Of a stretch of 64,000 bases of DNA, positions 54,501 through 64,000 are shown piece by piece; position 1 is the first letter of the stretch, and every line of letters begins with the position of its first letter. Source of the DNA: Clitopilus passeckerianus. Taxonomy: Eukaryota; Basidiomycota; Agaricomycetes; Agaricales; Entolomataceae. Under the pieces are notes generated by a model that worked only from the letters and a program-made list of their open reading frames with translations, was not told the origin of the DNA and searched no databases. Where the stretch lies: NCBI GenBank assembly GCA_944990035.1, contig CALYLX010000156.1, positions 496,001 through 560,000 of the forward strand, written 5' to 3'. Position numbers and translations under genes: made by a program.

Positions 54501-55966
54501 TGCAATGACACTGTCAGCAACCAGGGATTTGAGCTGATACCATGTGAGGTGATCAGGACCAGGAGCAGAAGTGTTGGAGCACTTTGCAAGTTCTTCTCTG
54601 AGCTCATTGACGCCAAAGTCCCACCACTCACACGGAGGAGACTGGGGCACATCGTCGAGCACAGAGGGATTAACTGGGCGGTCAGACGCCGAGTTGTATG
54701 TGGAGTCAAGAGCAGCCCAAAGCGACTCGAGAGAATTGCAGGGTTCACCATTGTGGCGAATTGCTTCATGTGTAGGGAGCTCACGCTGCTTGGCCCAGCG
54801 CATGAGGTCCCAGGGGCGCTTGTTGGTAGTAGCAATGGTCTGGATTCTACTATCAAAGAACCTGCGCTTGGCCACCTTGGTGGTCCTGCGGAACGCCTTG
54901 TGATCAGCGACCGCTTTAGAAGCGCGATACACTCTGACAGCCTCAGAGCACTCAGGATTCCACCAAGACTTTGACTTGGTGGTGATGCGAGCAGTCTTTG
55001 AGTTGTTGTCCCAAGACTGCTTGATAGCAGTTGCAATGGCGCCAGTGCAGCGTTCAATTGCTTCTACTGTTGTGAGGCCAGACGTGTCTAGCGCTCGCAA
55101 GGAGGAGGACAGTTCCTTAAGAAACTCCTCCTCATGCTCACTACCTTTCGGCAGAGTGATGCGCTCAGCAGCCAGCTGCACGGGCTGGATGGGGAGTGCG
55201 GCAGTCAGAGGTGCGTGGTCAGAGGGTCCCTTCCACTCTGCGACCACGCTGTGTGAAGTTCCTGTGATGCGTCCCACAGGGAGGAAGAATAAGTCGATGA
55301 CTGACGGCCTAAAGCTGCCAGCATGCGGGAAGTGGGTGGGAGTGCGTTCTGGAAGAACACTAACCTCCAAACCCAGGTGAAGCGCAACATCACACAGTTC
55401 AGTTGCAACATGGTTTGTAGAGTCATAGTCCGGATCCCAGACTGATGACTTGCAGTTGAAGTCTCCTGCCATGCAGAGCATGCTAGGAAGACGTTGAGCA
55501 TTGTCACACAACCAGCGAATGGCAGTACCATCCCCTGGGCTGGAGTAGACATTGGCGAAGTGTATTTGGGTGCCAGAGCTCCCATACAGCGTTGTGACCA
55601 GCACATCGTTGTGGTTGGCGAGGTCAGTGCGAAATGCAGGCCGCATGCCTGCAAGACGCCTATGCACAAACGTCATAACGCGTGGGCGGTCAGTCTCAGA
55701 TGCTGGGCGTCTAAACATGACTAGCCAGTCTGGGTGAGTGGGTGCACCAACCACTGCCTCTCCCTCAGGGTTGGTAGTGGACACAGTGCGTCGAATGAGC
55801 CGCCATGGAGGCTCTTGCAGCAGAATCACATCAAAGTTATTCTTACGTTCCTCTAGTAGCGCAGCGACCAGATCATAATTTCTATTCACGTTCTGTGAAA
55901 AGAAGCGGAGAGTATTTACATGATTGTATCGCATAAAGTAAAGTTATGTGCGGGCAGCGCGTTCAC
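51542..55966 (-). mobile_element. LINE copy G: intact ORF2, 3' UTR and tail
   Basis: Minus strand, lying head-to-tail behind copy F. Poly(T) 51542-51559, 3' UTR 51560-51842 with hairpin, full ORF2, a 9-base gap and only the last seven or eight codons of ORF1 (to about 55966). There it meets copy H in opposite orientation. Confidence 0.92.
51843..55934 (-). CDS. LINE ORF2: AP endonuclease, reverse transcriptase, RNase H (second intact copy, 1363 aa)
   Basis: Same length and domain order as the ORF2 at 47172-51263 and all listed catalytic residues kept (GDFN, SDH, YVDD, AADAS, AELAAID, LSDS, WDIHHRAH). It differs by scattered replacements, for example RIQPVQL preceded by TAALP in place of TVTLR, YVDDGLLI for YVDDGSLI, and PSHHSGQG for PSLHSGQG. 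Begins MRYNHVNTLRFFSQNVNRN like copy D. With copy F it shows that two distinguishable source lineages remained open. Confidence 0.95.
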   Translation of the reverse strand: MRYNHVNTLRFFSQNVNRNYDLVAALLEERKNNFDVILLQEPPWRLIRRTVSTTNPEGEAVVGAPTHPDWLVMFRRPASETDRPRVMTFVHRRLAGMRPAFRTDLANHNDVLVTTLYGSSGTQIHFANVYSSPGDGTAIRWLCDNAQRLPSMLCMAGDFNCKSSVWDPDYDSTNHVATELCDVALHLGLEVSVLPERTPTHFPHAGSFRPSVIDLFFLPVGRITGTSHSVVAEWKGPSDHAPLTAALPIQPVQLAAERITLPKGSEHEEEFLKELSSSLRALDTSGLTTVEAIERCTGAIATAIKQSWDNNSKTARITTKSKSWWNPECSEAVRVYRASKAVADHKAFRRTTKVAKRRFFDSRIQTIATTNKRPWDLMRWAKQRELPTHEAIRHNGEPCNSLESLWAALDSTYNSASDRPVNPSVLDDVPQSPPCEWWDFGVNELREELAKCSNTSAPGPDHLTWYQLKSLVADSVIATKFVEIANACLRVGHWPSHFKESRSALVPKPGKPHYSTPKMFRPIVLLNTLGKLFEKMLANRMQFEAQKFGVFHPNQFGGVRQHSTEDTGVYLTHIVKAGWARGLKTSVVAFDLAQFFPSLNHDMLLRILRRLGFAPEVCSFFASYLVGRHTSYSWNGEESSKYSADVGVGQGSALSPLLSALYLVPVMRLFERRIAPGVTTLMSYVDDGLLIVQSPSFGENITLLQQAYAVITELVTALGLVLEHDKTEVFHFSRKHNDVNPAIDLGFAPHTGNSPLQPKAVWRYLGFYFDRSLSFSHHVKYYSTKALTTVKAMIMLGNSSRGITPMQKRLLYRACVLPVATYGVGLWFYKGARCKTAMSHLRTMQHKAARWITGAFRTSPGGGTESIAGLPPIHLHVRKLVERGQARIGTLISNHPTLSLISDKHQRYEGTMRLPSSLSNLSQRVRGNLLSTVVDSDMHAVRASEPLNPVHAEAVPGLRLLDTHSGRITFDIIIAASKDALDSRRTHLDVIRTDADLSDTTVLVAADASVPKSRKHQAVAACSLLHGAFGPEEYTMASGRVLSDDAELAAIDLSISKAVLRNNCFKIVVLSDSTRAIRLALDPSHHSGQGHSLSICSKLRAWFSDDASRRVHFVHVPSRLNWDIHHRAHLAATGLRVGAGSKPRTSLGYARKRAVDRMLHEWTCLLQQPSYSGNHFLRLASKGASLRPTHLKGGPWLHGVGSSNAHTARLTRAVLGHAPIGEFRARFNLDGETVCVCDWRTLETRDHVLHQCAHFQRRPNQRLRRELSSFLFFLENNPAAFAFPSQQPPPPFPKPRKARRRGPPDKAATRVRGTPPAAGGHCRRMPVTGSTAPPRPDDLVWVPGAHQFVRREQAEASGMFYHA

Positions 55967-58266
55967 CCTTTGGGGAGAACATCACCCTACTCCAACAAGC
56001 ATACGCTGTCATCACAGAGCTTGTTACTGCACTCGGCCTCGTCCTGGAACATGATAAGACAGAGGTCTTCCACTTCTCTCGCAAGCACAATGATGTCAAT
56101 CCTGCCATTGACTTGGGCTTTGCTCCACACACTGGCAACTCGCCACTTCAACCTAAGAGCGTCTGGCGCTACTTGGGCTTCTACTTTGACCGGTCGCTAT
56201 CCTTTAGCCACCATGTCAAGTATTACTCTACCAAGGCTCTGACCACTGTCAAGGCAATGATCATGCTTGGTAACTCGTCAAGGGGTATCACCCCCCTGCA
56301 GAAACGGCTGCTCTACCGTGCATGTGTCCTTCCGGTCGCTACGTATGGTGTGGGCCTCTGGTTCTACAAAGGTGCAAGGTGTAAGACTGCTATGTCGCAC
56401 TTGCGCACTATGCAACACAAGGCTGCTAGGTGGATAACCGGCGCCTTTCGCACATCGCCGGGAGGGGGGACCGAGTCTATTGCTGGTCTCCCTCCCATTC
56501 ATCTGCACATCAGGAAACTGGTCGAACGCGGCCAGGCGCGTATTGGCACCCTGATTGGCAACCACCCTACGCTGTCGCTCATTAGTGACAAGCACCAGCT
56601 GTACAAAGGAGCAATGCGTCTCCCTTCGTCTCTCTCCAACTTGTCGCGACGCGTGCGCGGCAACTTGCTCTCTACGGTTGTGGATTCTGACGCACATGCT
56701 GTGCGTGTCTCTGAGCCTCTCAACCCTGTCCATGGAGAAGCGGTCCCAGGCCTTCGCCTGTTGGATACGCACTCTGGCAGGATTACACTTGACACCATCA
56801 TTGCCGCATCTAAGGATGCCCTTGATTCTCGTCGCATCCACTTGGATGTGATTCGCGCTGACGCAGATCTGTCCGACACTATAGTGTTGGTGGCAGCTGA
56901 CGCGTCTGTCCCCAAAAGCAGGAAGCACCAGGCGGTTGCTGCTTGCTCCCTCCTTCATTTGGCCCAGAAGAATACACTATGGCATCAGGCAGAGTCCTCT
57001 CTGATGATGCCGAACTCGCAGCCATTGACTTGTCTATAAGCAAGGCTGTTCTGCGCAACAACTGTGTCAAAATAGTTGTGCTCTCAGACTCGACCAAAGC
57101 CATCCGGTTGGCTTTGGACCCGTCTCTCCACTCTGGGCAAGGACACTCACTGTCCATTTGCTCCAAACTACGTGCTTGGTTCTCGGGCGATGCCGACAGG
57201 CACGTCCACTTTGTTCATGTCCCTTCAAAACTCAACTGGGACATCCACCACCGTGCTCACCTGGCGGCCACTGGCTTGCGGGTGGGTGCTGGCAACCAAC
57301 CCCGGACATCCCTTGGGTATGCCCGGAAACGCGCTGTAGATAGAATGCTGCATGAGTGGACTTGTCTACTGCAGCAGCCTTCTTTCTCTGGCAACAACTT
57401 CTTGCGCCTCACACACAAAGGTGCCTCCCTAAGGCCCACACACATCAAAGGTGGACCTTGGTTACGTCGCGTTGGTTCCTCCAATGCGCATACCGCGCGC
57501 CTTACACGCGCAGTTCTGGGTCATGCACCCATAGGGAAATTCCGCGCACGCTTCAACCTGGGTGGGGAGACAGCGTGCGCATGCAACTGGCGCATTCTGG
57601 AAACGAGGGGTCACATCCTTCACCAGTGCGCGCACTTCCAACGACGGCCCAACCAGCGCTTGCGCCGGGAACTGTCGTCTTTCTTGTTCTTCCTCCAGAA
57701 CAACCCTGCCACTTTTGCGTTCCCTTCGCAACAGCCTCCACCGCCGTTTCCCAAAGCCAGGAAGACGCGGCGACGTGGGCCACCTGACAAGGCCCCCACA
57801 CGCCTCCGTGATGCCCTCCCCGCTGTGGGGGGCCACCGCCGACGAATGCCTGTAACAGGCTCCACTGCACCACCGCGCCCAGACGACCTTGTCTGGGTGC
57901 CGGGTGCACACCAATTTGTTCGCAGAGAACAGGCCGAAGCATCTGGCATGGTTTTCCATGCATAGGTGTCAGTGCTCCATCCTTCATATAGCGGCGAGCC
58001 TGGCCTCCAGGGTTCTCGCTGCTTCTGCGGGGTGTTGCGCGCTACCATACTCGCTGAGAGATTTATCCTCGGGGGCCACCCTAGCTTGCTCTTTGGTGCA
58101 CCTCGTATTCAGTGTAGTTCACTCGACGAACACGGTTCTTTACTTACGTTAGTATACAATGCATGTATTTAGGTACTTGCGACCGGACTGCGATCGGGCG
58201 CCGGAATATAAATTGTCAGACGCCCCCTCCGGGGGCGTAGGGCTTTGATCAAAAAAAAAAAAAAAA
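55967..58266 (+). pseudogene. LINE copy H: ORF2 3' half, 3' UTR and poly(A)
   Basis: Plus strand from SFGENITLL (residue about 696) to the tail (A16 at 58251-58266). A 7-base deletion at about 56959 within CSLLHGAFGPEE shifts the frame; the second half is open again to 57965. It shares SDTIVLVAADAS and GDADRHVHF with copy K, so the two are close relatives. Cut at the left by copy G. Confidence 0.9.
58220..58238 (+). promoter_or_regulatory. 3'-terminal hairpin of the LINE RNA (example from copy H)
   Basis: ACGCCCCC - TCC - GGGGGCGT can form an 8-bp stem with a 3-nt loop, 12 bases before the poly(A). The same hairpin is at the 3' end of copies C, F, G and K (e.g. 42347-42366, 46900-46918). In several fungal, plant and animal LINEs the RT recognises a 3' stem-loop; here that role is inferred. 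Confidence 0.6.
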
Positions 58267-58903
58267 CTTGTCGTGACGCGTGCGCGGCAACTTGCTCTCT
58301 ACGGTCATGGACTCTGATGCACATGCTGTGCGCCTCTCTGAGCCTCTCAACCCTGTCCATGGAGAAGCGATCCCAGGCCTTCGCCTGTTGGATACACACT
58401 CTGGCAGGGTTACATTTGACACCATCATTACAGCATCTAAGGATGCCCTTGATTCTCGTCGCGTTCGCTTGAATGCGATTCGCGCTGACGCAGATCTGTC
58501 TGACACCACGGTGTTGGTGGCAGCTGATGCGTCTGTTCCCAAAAGCAGGAAGCACCAAGCAGTTGCTGCCTGCTCCCTTCTTCATGGCGCCTTTGGGCCT
58601 GAAGAATACACAATGGCCTCGGGCAGGGCTCTTTCTGACAACGCAGAACTCGCAGCCATTGACTTGTTTATAAGCAAGGCTGTTTTGTGCGGCAACTGCC
58701 TCAAGATAGTTGTGCTCTCAGACTCGACTAAAGCCATTCGTTTGGCTCTCGCCCACTCTCTCCACTCAGGGCAAGGACACTCGCCGTCTATCTGCTCCAA
58801 GCTACGTGCTTGGTTCTCGGGCGACGCCAGCAGGCGCGTCCACTTCGTTCATGTCCCTTCAAGACTCAATTGAGACATTCATCACCATGCTCACTCAAAT
58901 CCC
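58267..58903 (+). pseudogene. LINE copy I: RNase H fragment
   Basis: Plus strand from LSRRVRGNLL (about residue 921) to VHVPSRLN followed by a TGA in place of Trp, then a few more bases of homology. Variants such as VRLNAIRADAD, DLFISKAVLCGNCLKI and LAHSLHSGQGHSPSI show it is an older lineage. Begins directly after the poly(A) of copy H. Confidence 0.82.
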
Positions 58904-59431
58904 TTTTGATCTGTTACCACCAACATCACAGCCACAACAGCGACGCAAATTCGCCCTCCAGCAGCTTGCACACCGCTCTATTCTCCAGTATACCCGCCTG
59001 TCTGCGCTATGAGTAGTGCAGGAGGCAGCAAGAAGATGGTGCAGAAACACCCCAGGGCCCCTGTCATGACCCACCTTTTAGGGGGTTCTTACATCGATCC
59101 CCATCGCTCTAGAACCCCCGCATTTCACCTAGAACCATGTATCCATGTTCCATGGACTCCCTGGTTACCCCCTAGCAATGCACAGTCATGCACAGTTCTT
59201 CGTTGTCCCCCAACTGTCCCCCCTACCTGACTCACTTACCTCCCTGACTCTTACTGACTCATATGGCCTCTAGTAGAGTATTCTACAGTATATATACCAT
59301 CTCTAGACATCATATTTCCTTACCCTTGATATACTAGTAACCCCACCTGTCTTGTTCTTGTCTCTTCTCTCTCCTCTCGCTTTTCTGCACAGCCACAGCA
59401 TCGGAGGTCTTCTACCTTTGCTTTGGCACAC

Positions 59432-62400
59432 TTTTTTTTTTTTTTTTTTTTGATCAAAGCCCTATGCCCCCAGAGGGGGCGTCTGACAATTTATATTCCG
59501 GCGCCCGATCGCAGTCCGGTCGCAAGTACCTAAATACATGCATTGTATACTAACGTAAGTAAAGAACCGTGTTCGTCGAGTGAACTACACTGAATACGAG
59601 GTGCACCAAAGAGCAAGCTAGGGTGGCCCCCGAGGATAAATCTAACAAAGAGTATGGTGGCGCGCGACACCCCCCAGAAGCAGCAAGAACCCTGAAGGCC
59701 AGGCTCGCCGCTATATGAAGGATGGAGCACTGACACCTATGCATGGAAAACCATGCCAGACGCTTCGGCTTGTTCTCTGCGAACAAATTGGTGTGCACCC
59801 GGTACCCAGACAAGATCGTCTGGGCGCGGCGGTGCAGTGGAGCCTGTTACAGGCATTCGTCGGCGATGGCCCCCCGCAGCGGGGAGGGCATCGCAGAGGC
59901 GTGTGGGGGCCTTGTCAGGTGGCCCACGTCGCCGTGTCTTCCTGGCTTTGGGAAACGGCGGTGGAGGCTGTTGCGAGGGAAACGCAAAAGTGGCAGGGTT
60001 GTTCTCAAGGAAGAACAAGAAAGACGACAGCTCTCGGCGCAAGCGCTGGTTGGGCCGTCGTTGGAAGTGCACGCACTGGTGAAGGACATGGTCCCTCATT
60101 TCCAGAATGCGCCAGTTGCATGCACACGCTGTCTCCCCATCCAGGTTGAAGCGTGCGCGGAATTCGCCAATGGGTGCATGACCCAGAACTGCGCGAGTAA
60201 GGCGCGCGGTATGCGCATTGGAAGAACCAACGCGATATAGCCAAGGTCCACCTTTAATGTGTGTGGGCCTTAGGGAGGCACCTTTGTGTGTAAGGCGCAA
60301 GAAGTTGTTGCCAGAGTAAGAAGGCTGCTGCAGTAGACAAGTCCACTCATGCAGCATTCTATCTACAGCGCGTTTCCGGGCATACCCAAGGGATGTCCGG
60401 GGTTGGTTGCCAGCACCCACCCGCAAGCCAGTGGCCGCCAGGTGAGCACGGTGGTGGATGTCCCAGTTGAGTTTTGAAGGGACATGAACAAAGTGGACGT
60501 GCCTGTCGGCATCGCCCGAGAACCAAGCACGTAGTTTGGAGCAAATGGACAGTGAGTGTCCTTGCCCAGAGTGGAGAGACGGGTCCAAAGCCAACCGGAT
60601 GGCTTTGGTCGAGTCTGAGAGCACAACTATTTTGACACAGTTGTTGCGCAGAACAGCCTTGCTTATAGACAAGTCAATGGCTGCGAGTTCGGCATCATCA
60701 GAGAGGACTCTGCCTGATGCCATAGTGTATTCTTCTGGGCCAAAGGCGCTATGAAGGAGGGAGCAAGCAGCAACCGCCTGGTGCTTCCTGCTTTTGGGGA
60801 CAGACGCGTCAGCTGCCACCAACACTATAGTGTCGGACAGATCTGCGTCAGCGCGAATCACATCCAAGTGGATGCGACGAGAATCAAGGGCATCCTTAGA
60901 TGCGGCAATGATGGTGTCAAGTGTAATCCTGCCAGAGTGCGTATCCAACAGGCGAAGGCCTGGGACCGCTTCTCCATGGACAGGGTTGAGAGGCTCAGAG
61001 ACACGCACAGCATGTGCGTCAGAATCCACAACCGTAGAGAGCAAGTTGCCGCGCACGCGTCGCGACAAGTTGGAGAGACGAAGGGAGACGCATTGCTCCT
61101 TTGTACAGCTGGTGCTTGTCACTAATGAGCGACAGCGTAGGGTGGTTGCCAATCAGGGTGCCAATACGCGCCTGGCCGCGTTCGACCAGTTTCCTGATGT
61201 GCAGATGAATGGGAGGAGACCAGCAATAGACTCGGTCCCCCCCGGCGATGTGCGAAAGGCGCCGGTTATCCACCTAGCAGCCTTGTGTTGCATAGTGCGC
61301 AAGTGCGACATAGCAGTCTTACACCTTGCACCTTTGTAGAACCAGAGGCCCACACCATACGTAGCGACCGGAAGGACACATGCACGGTAGAGCAGCCGTT
61401 TCTGCAGGGGGGTGATACCCCTTGACGAGTTACCAAGCATGATCATTGCCTTGACAGTGGTCAGAGCCTTGGTAGAGTAATACTTGACATGGTGGCTAAA
61501 GGATAGCGACCGGTCAAAGTAGAAGCCCAAGTAGCGCCAGACGCTCTTAGGTTGAAGTGGCGAGTTGCCAGTGTGTGGAGCAAAGCCCAAGTCAATTGCA
61601 GGATTGACATCGTTGTGCTTGCGAGAGAAGTGGAAGACCTCTGTCTTATCATGTTCCAGGACAAGGCCGAGTGCAGTAACAAGCTCTGTGATGACAGCAT
61701 ATGCTTGTTGGAGTAGGGTGATGTTTTCCCCAAAGGATGGCGACTGAACGATGAGCGAGCCATCATCCACATACGACATGAGTGTTGTAACGCCAGGAGC
61801 AATCCTGCGCTCAAACAGCCTCATCCCCGGCACCAAATAGAGCGCAGAGAGAAGAGGGGATAAAGCAGATCCTTGGCCAACGCCAACATCCGCAGAGTAC
61901 TTGCTGGACTCCTCGCCGTTCCAGCTGTAGGAAGTATGCCTCCCAACAAGGTAGGAAGCAAAGAAATTGCAGACCTCCGGCGCGAAGCCTAGTCTGCGCA
62001 GTATGCGTAGCAGCATGTCATGGTTGAGAGAGGGGAAGAACTGAGCAAGGTCAAATGCGACCACGCTTGTCTTCAGCCCTCTAGCCCAACCGGCTTTGAC
62101 GATGTGAGTGAGATAAACACCCGCATCCTCAGTAGAGTGTTGGCGCACACCTCCAAACTGGTTGGGGTGGAACACGCCGAATTTCTGCGCTTCAAACTGC
62201 ATTCGGTTTGCAAGCATCTTCTCAAAGAGTTTCCCCAGCGTGTTGAGCAACACAATAGGGCGGAACATCTTGGGAGTTGAGTAGTGCGGTTTGCCAGGCT
62301 TTGGAACAATGGCAGAACGCGACTCTTTGAAGTGAGAGGGCCAGTGGCCCACCCGAAGGCAGGCATTGGCAATCTCGACGAATTTGGTAGCAATGACAGC

Positions 62401-62936
62401 GTCAGCAACCAAGGACTTGAGCTGATACCATGTGAGGTGATCAGGCCCTGGAGCAGAAGTGTTTGAACACTTTGCTAGTTCTTCTCTGAGTTCGTTAACG
62501 CCAAAGTCCCACCACTCACGCGGAGGAGACTGGGGCACATCGTCGAGCACAGAGGGATCAACAGGGCGGTCAGACGCCGAGTTGTATGTCGAGTCAAGAG
62601 CAGCCCAGAGCGACTCAAGAGAATTGCAATTCACCATTGTGGCGAATTGCCTCATGTGTAGGGAGCTCGCGCTGTTTGGCCCAGCGCATAAGATCCCATG
62701 GACGCTTGTTGGTAGTAGCAATTGTCTGGATCCTACTATCAAAGAACTTGCGCTTAGCCACCTTGGTGGTCCTGCGGAACGCCTTGTAATCAGCGACCGC
62801 CCTGGAAGCGCGATACACTCTGACAGCCTCAGAGCACTCAGGATTCCACCAGGACTTTGACTTGGTGGAGATGAGAGCAGTCTTTGAGTTATTATCCCAA
62901 GACTGCTTAATAGCAGTTGCAATGTCGCTTTGGCAC
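59432..62936 (-). mobile_element. LINE copy K: 5'-truncated insertion with 12-bp target duplication
   Basis: Minus strand. Poly(T) 59432-59451, 3' UTR with hairpin, then ORF2 back to about residue 300. The duplication GCTTTGGCACAC lies at 59420-59431 and 62937-62948. This is the textbook outcome of target-primed reverse transcription with incomplete copying, and the only LINE copy in the window with both flanks preserved. Confidence 0.95.
59737..62936 (-). pseudogene. ORF2 of LINE copy K, frameshifted
   Basis: Covers ORF2 residues about 300-1363. Small deletions break the frame: near 62628 (GAATTGCAATTCACC for a sequence holding GCAGGGTTCC), near 61213 and 61240 (one base and three bases), and near 61076 (two bases of a GAGAGAGA run). 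Otherwise nearly identical to copies F and H, so the changes are recent. Confidence 0.9.
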
Positions 62937-63735
62937 ACTGTATACTATCTAGAACACCCAATAGACCCCCGGATCTGGTGTCAGACCATTTCCCTTTGTA
63001 TTCCACTGCTTCCCAGACCCCCTAGAAGGTTCTACAACCCCTAAACCCCCCAAAACTCCGGTCACTTCCTGCATACCTGCCTAGTGGGATCTCTCAGAAG
63101 GTCTTGTCTATCCAGGAATAGTCGGGTCCTTACAGCCCCTCTGGCGCTAGAAATAAGCGTCCTACTCCAGCAATGGATGAGGACGATGATTTCGACGCAG
63201 ATGAGAGCCCTGCTCCTTCCGCCCCTTCCTCCCCTGAGCACAAGCGCAGGAAGAACACGTCTGGTGCTGCTGTGCCGCAGCCCAAGTCCAGGACTGCCTC
63301 CAGGGCAGCCTATCCCACCCAAACAGAGTTCAAGTCTCTGTTTCCTGGTCATGATGAGAAGGACTCTTACACCCTGTCTTTACAGGCTACAGAGGCGGCC
63401 GTCAGGGATGATGTAGAGGCCCTTACCGATGCTCTAGTGACGATGCAAGGATGGATGGACCATTGTCCTCCTAGTGCTGTCGATGAACTTCAAGCGAGGT
63501 ACATTGCAGACGCCCTTGTTGCAACAGTTGCGCATGCAGCAGCTGTTCATATCACAGACTACCTCAGTGCGGATGAGGGGTCTCTAGCCCAAGTGCGATG
63601 TGCTAGGGACGCATTGAACGCTGTCCTGCCGTCCCCTCCCTCCCAGCAGTGCCCTGTGCGCACTGCTGCTCCCAAAGGTGCTGCAAAGGCAGCATCTGCT
63701 TCCTCCACTGCTGCTGCAGGTGGGCATGGTGTAGC

Positions 63736-64000
63736 TTTTTTTTTTTTTTTGGTCAGCGCCCTACGCCACCCGGAGGGGGCGTCTGACAATTTATATTCCG
63801 GCGCCCGATCGCAGTCCAGTCGCAAGTACCTAAATACATGCATTGTATACTAACGTAAGTAAATAACCGCGTTCGTCGAGTGAAGTACACTGAATATGAG
63901 GTGCACCAAAGAGCAAGCTAGGGTGGCATAAAGCCCAGGTCAATGGCAGGATTGACATCGTTGTGCTTGCGAGAGAAGTGGAAGACCTCTGTCTTATCAT
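63736..64000 (-). mobile_element. LINE copy L: 3' UTR and part of RT, running off the window
   Basis: Poly(T) 63736-63750, then a 3' UTR whose hairpin is damaged (CGCCACCCGGAGGGGGCG). At about 63927 the UTR jumps to the ORF2 region around FSRKHNDVNPAIDLGF (minus strand). Either an internal deletion removed the ORF2 3' half or a different copy starts there. Confidence 0.8.

Larger units (their letters stand above)
59062..63134 (+). mobile_element. Solo LTR (556 bp) interrupted by LINE copy K
   Basis: Starts TGTCATGACCCACC at 59062 and ends GGTCCTTACA at 63134, with GCCCC duplicated at 59057-59061 and 63135-63139. The two halves are 59062-59431 and 62949-63134; copy K lies between with its own 12-bp duplication. 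The left half has a TATATATA at about 59290. No internal coding region, so it is a solo LTR left by recombination. Confidence 0.9.
58904..63735 (+). pseudogene. LINE copy J: 5' UTR and ORF1 of a divergent subfamily, split by an LTR
   Basis: Two parts: 58904-59061 (5' UTR, then MSSAGGSKKM at 59009) and 63135-63735 (PSGARNKRPTPAMDEDDDFD through LNAVLPSPP to AAAGGHGVA). Between them is an LTR flanked by the 5-bp duplication GCCCC. The ORF1 middle (FKSLFPGHDEKDSYTLSLQA) is far from the copy C/D type (FSPAFLGHSEYDSVGLQVQA), so this is a separate subfamily. Cut at 63736 by the poly(T) of copy L. The first part is frameshifted near 59034. Confidence 0.85.

Noticed and set aside
51542..58266. Copy H as the inverted 5' part of copy G (twin priming)
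   Set aside because: H has its own 3' UTR, hairpin and poly(A) tail, so it is an independent insertion.
1..64000. CRISPR array, rRNA, tRNA or bacterial operon signals
   Set aside because: No regularly spaced short repeats or rRNA stretches were noticed; spliced eukaryotic genes rule out a prokaryotic reading. A tRNA scan was not possible by eye.

Overview
The window is nuclear DNA of a filamentous basidiomycete, most likely an Agaricomycete. The left 8.7 kb is gene-dense, with 50-100 nt GT-AG introns. It carries an Eaf3/MRG15 chromodomain protein, a casein kinase 1 paralogue and a fungal USP-domain protein. The remaining 55 kb is almost entirely transposable elements of types known from this group: a Crypton-like tyrosine recombinase, a Helitron, Tc1/mariner, hAT MITEs, solo LTRs and an APE-RT-RNaseH LINE.

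Layout. 1-8.7 kb: 3' end of an unknown gene, a Cys/His-motif unknown, CK1, EAF3 and (minus strand) a USP gene. 8.9-14.5 kb: a Crypton-like tyrosine-recombinase gene whose last ten codons were separated from the rest by a Tc1-like element. That element was itself hit by a MITE, a hAT-type MITE and a second Tc1-like element. 14.5-20.4 kb: minus-strand exons of unrecognised, partly broken genes, split by an intact 1.6-kb Tc1 element (18119-19725). 21.3-27.0 kb: a decayed Helitron Rep-helicase gene with a solo LTR in the Rep domain. 27-31.8 kb: unassigned exons and a possible LTR. 31.8-64 kb: about a dozen copies of one LINE family, in both orientations, abutting or inserted in each other, with pieces of LTR elements and a MITE.

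The LINE family has ORF1 (about 800 aa, three C-terminal zinc knuckles), ORF2 (1363 aa: AP endonuclease, reverse transcriptase, RNase H, C-terminal Cys/His motif), a 3' UTR ending in a GC-rich hairpin, and a poly(A) tail. Two ORF2 copies and one ORF1 copy are open end to end, so the family may be recently or currently active. Other copies carry stops, frameshifts and deletions. Target-site duplications give the order of several insertions. The best observations are the split recombinase gene, the LINE-in-LTR-in-LINE nest at 58.9-63.7 kb, the hairpin beside the poly(A) tail, and how often LINE tails abut other copies of the same family.

Limits: everything was read by eye. Splice sites are inferred from GT-AG consensus and frame. 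Copy boundaries in the LINE cluster are good to about 10-20 bases except where a duplication fixes them. Assembly errors in such a repeat cluster cannot be excluded.
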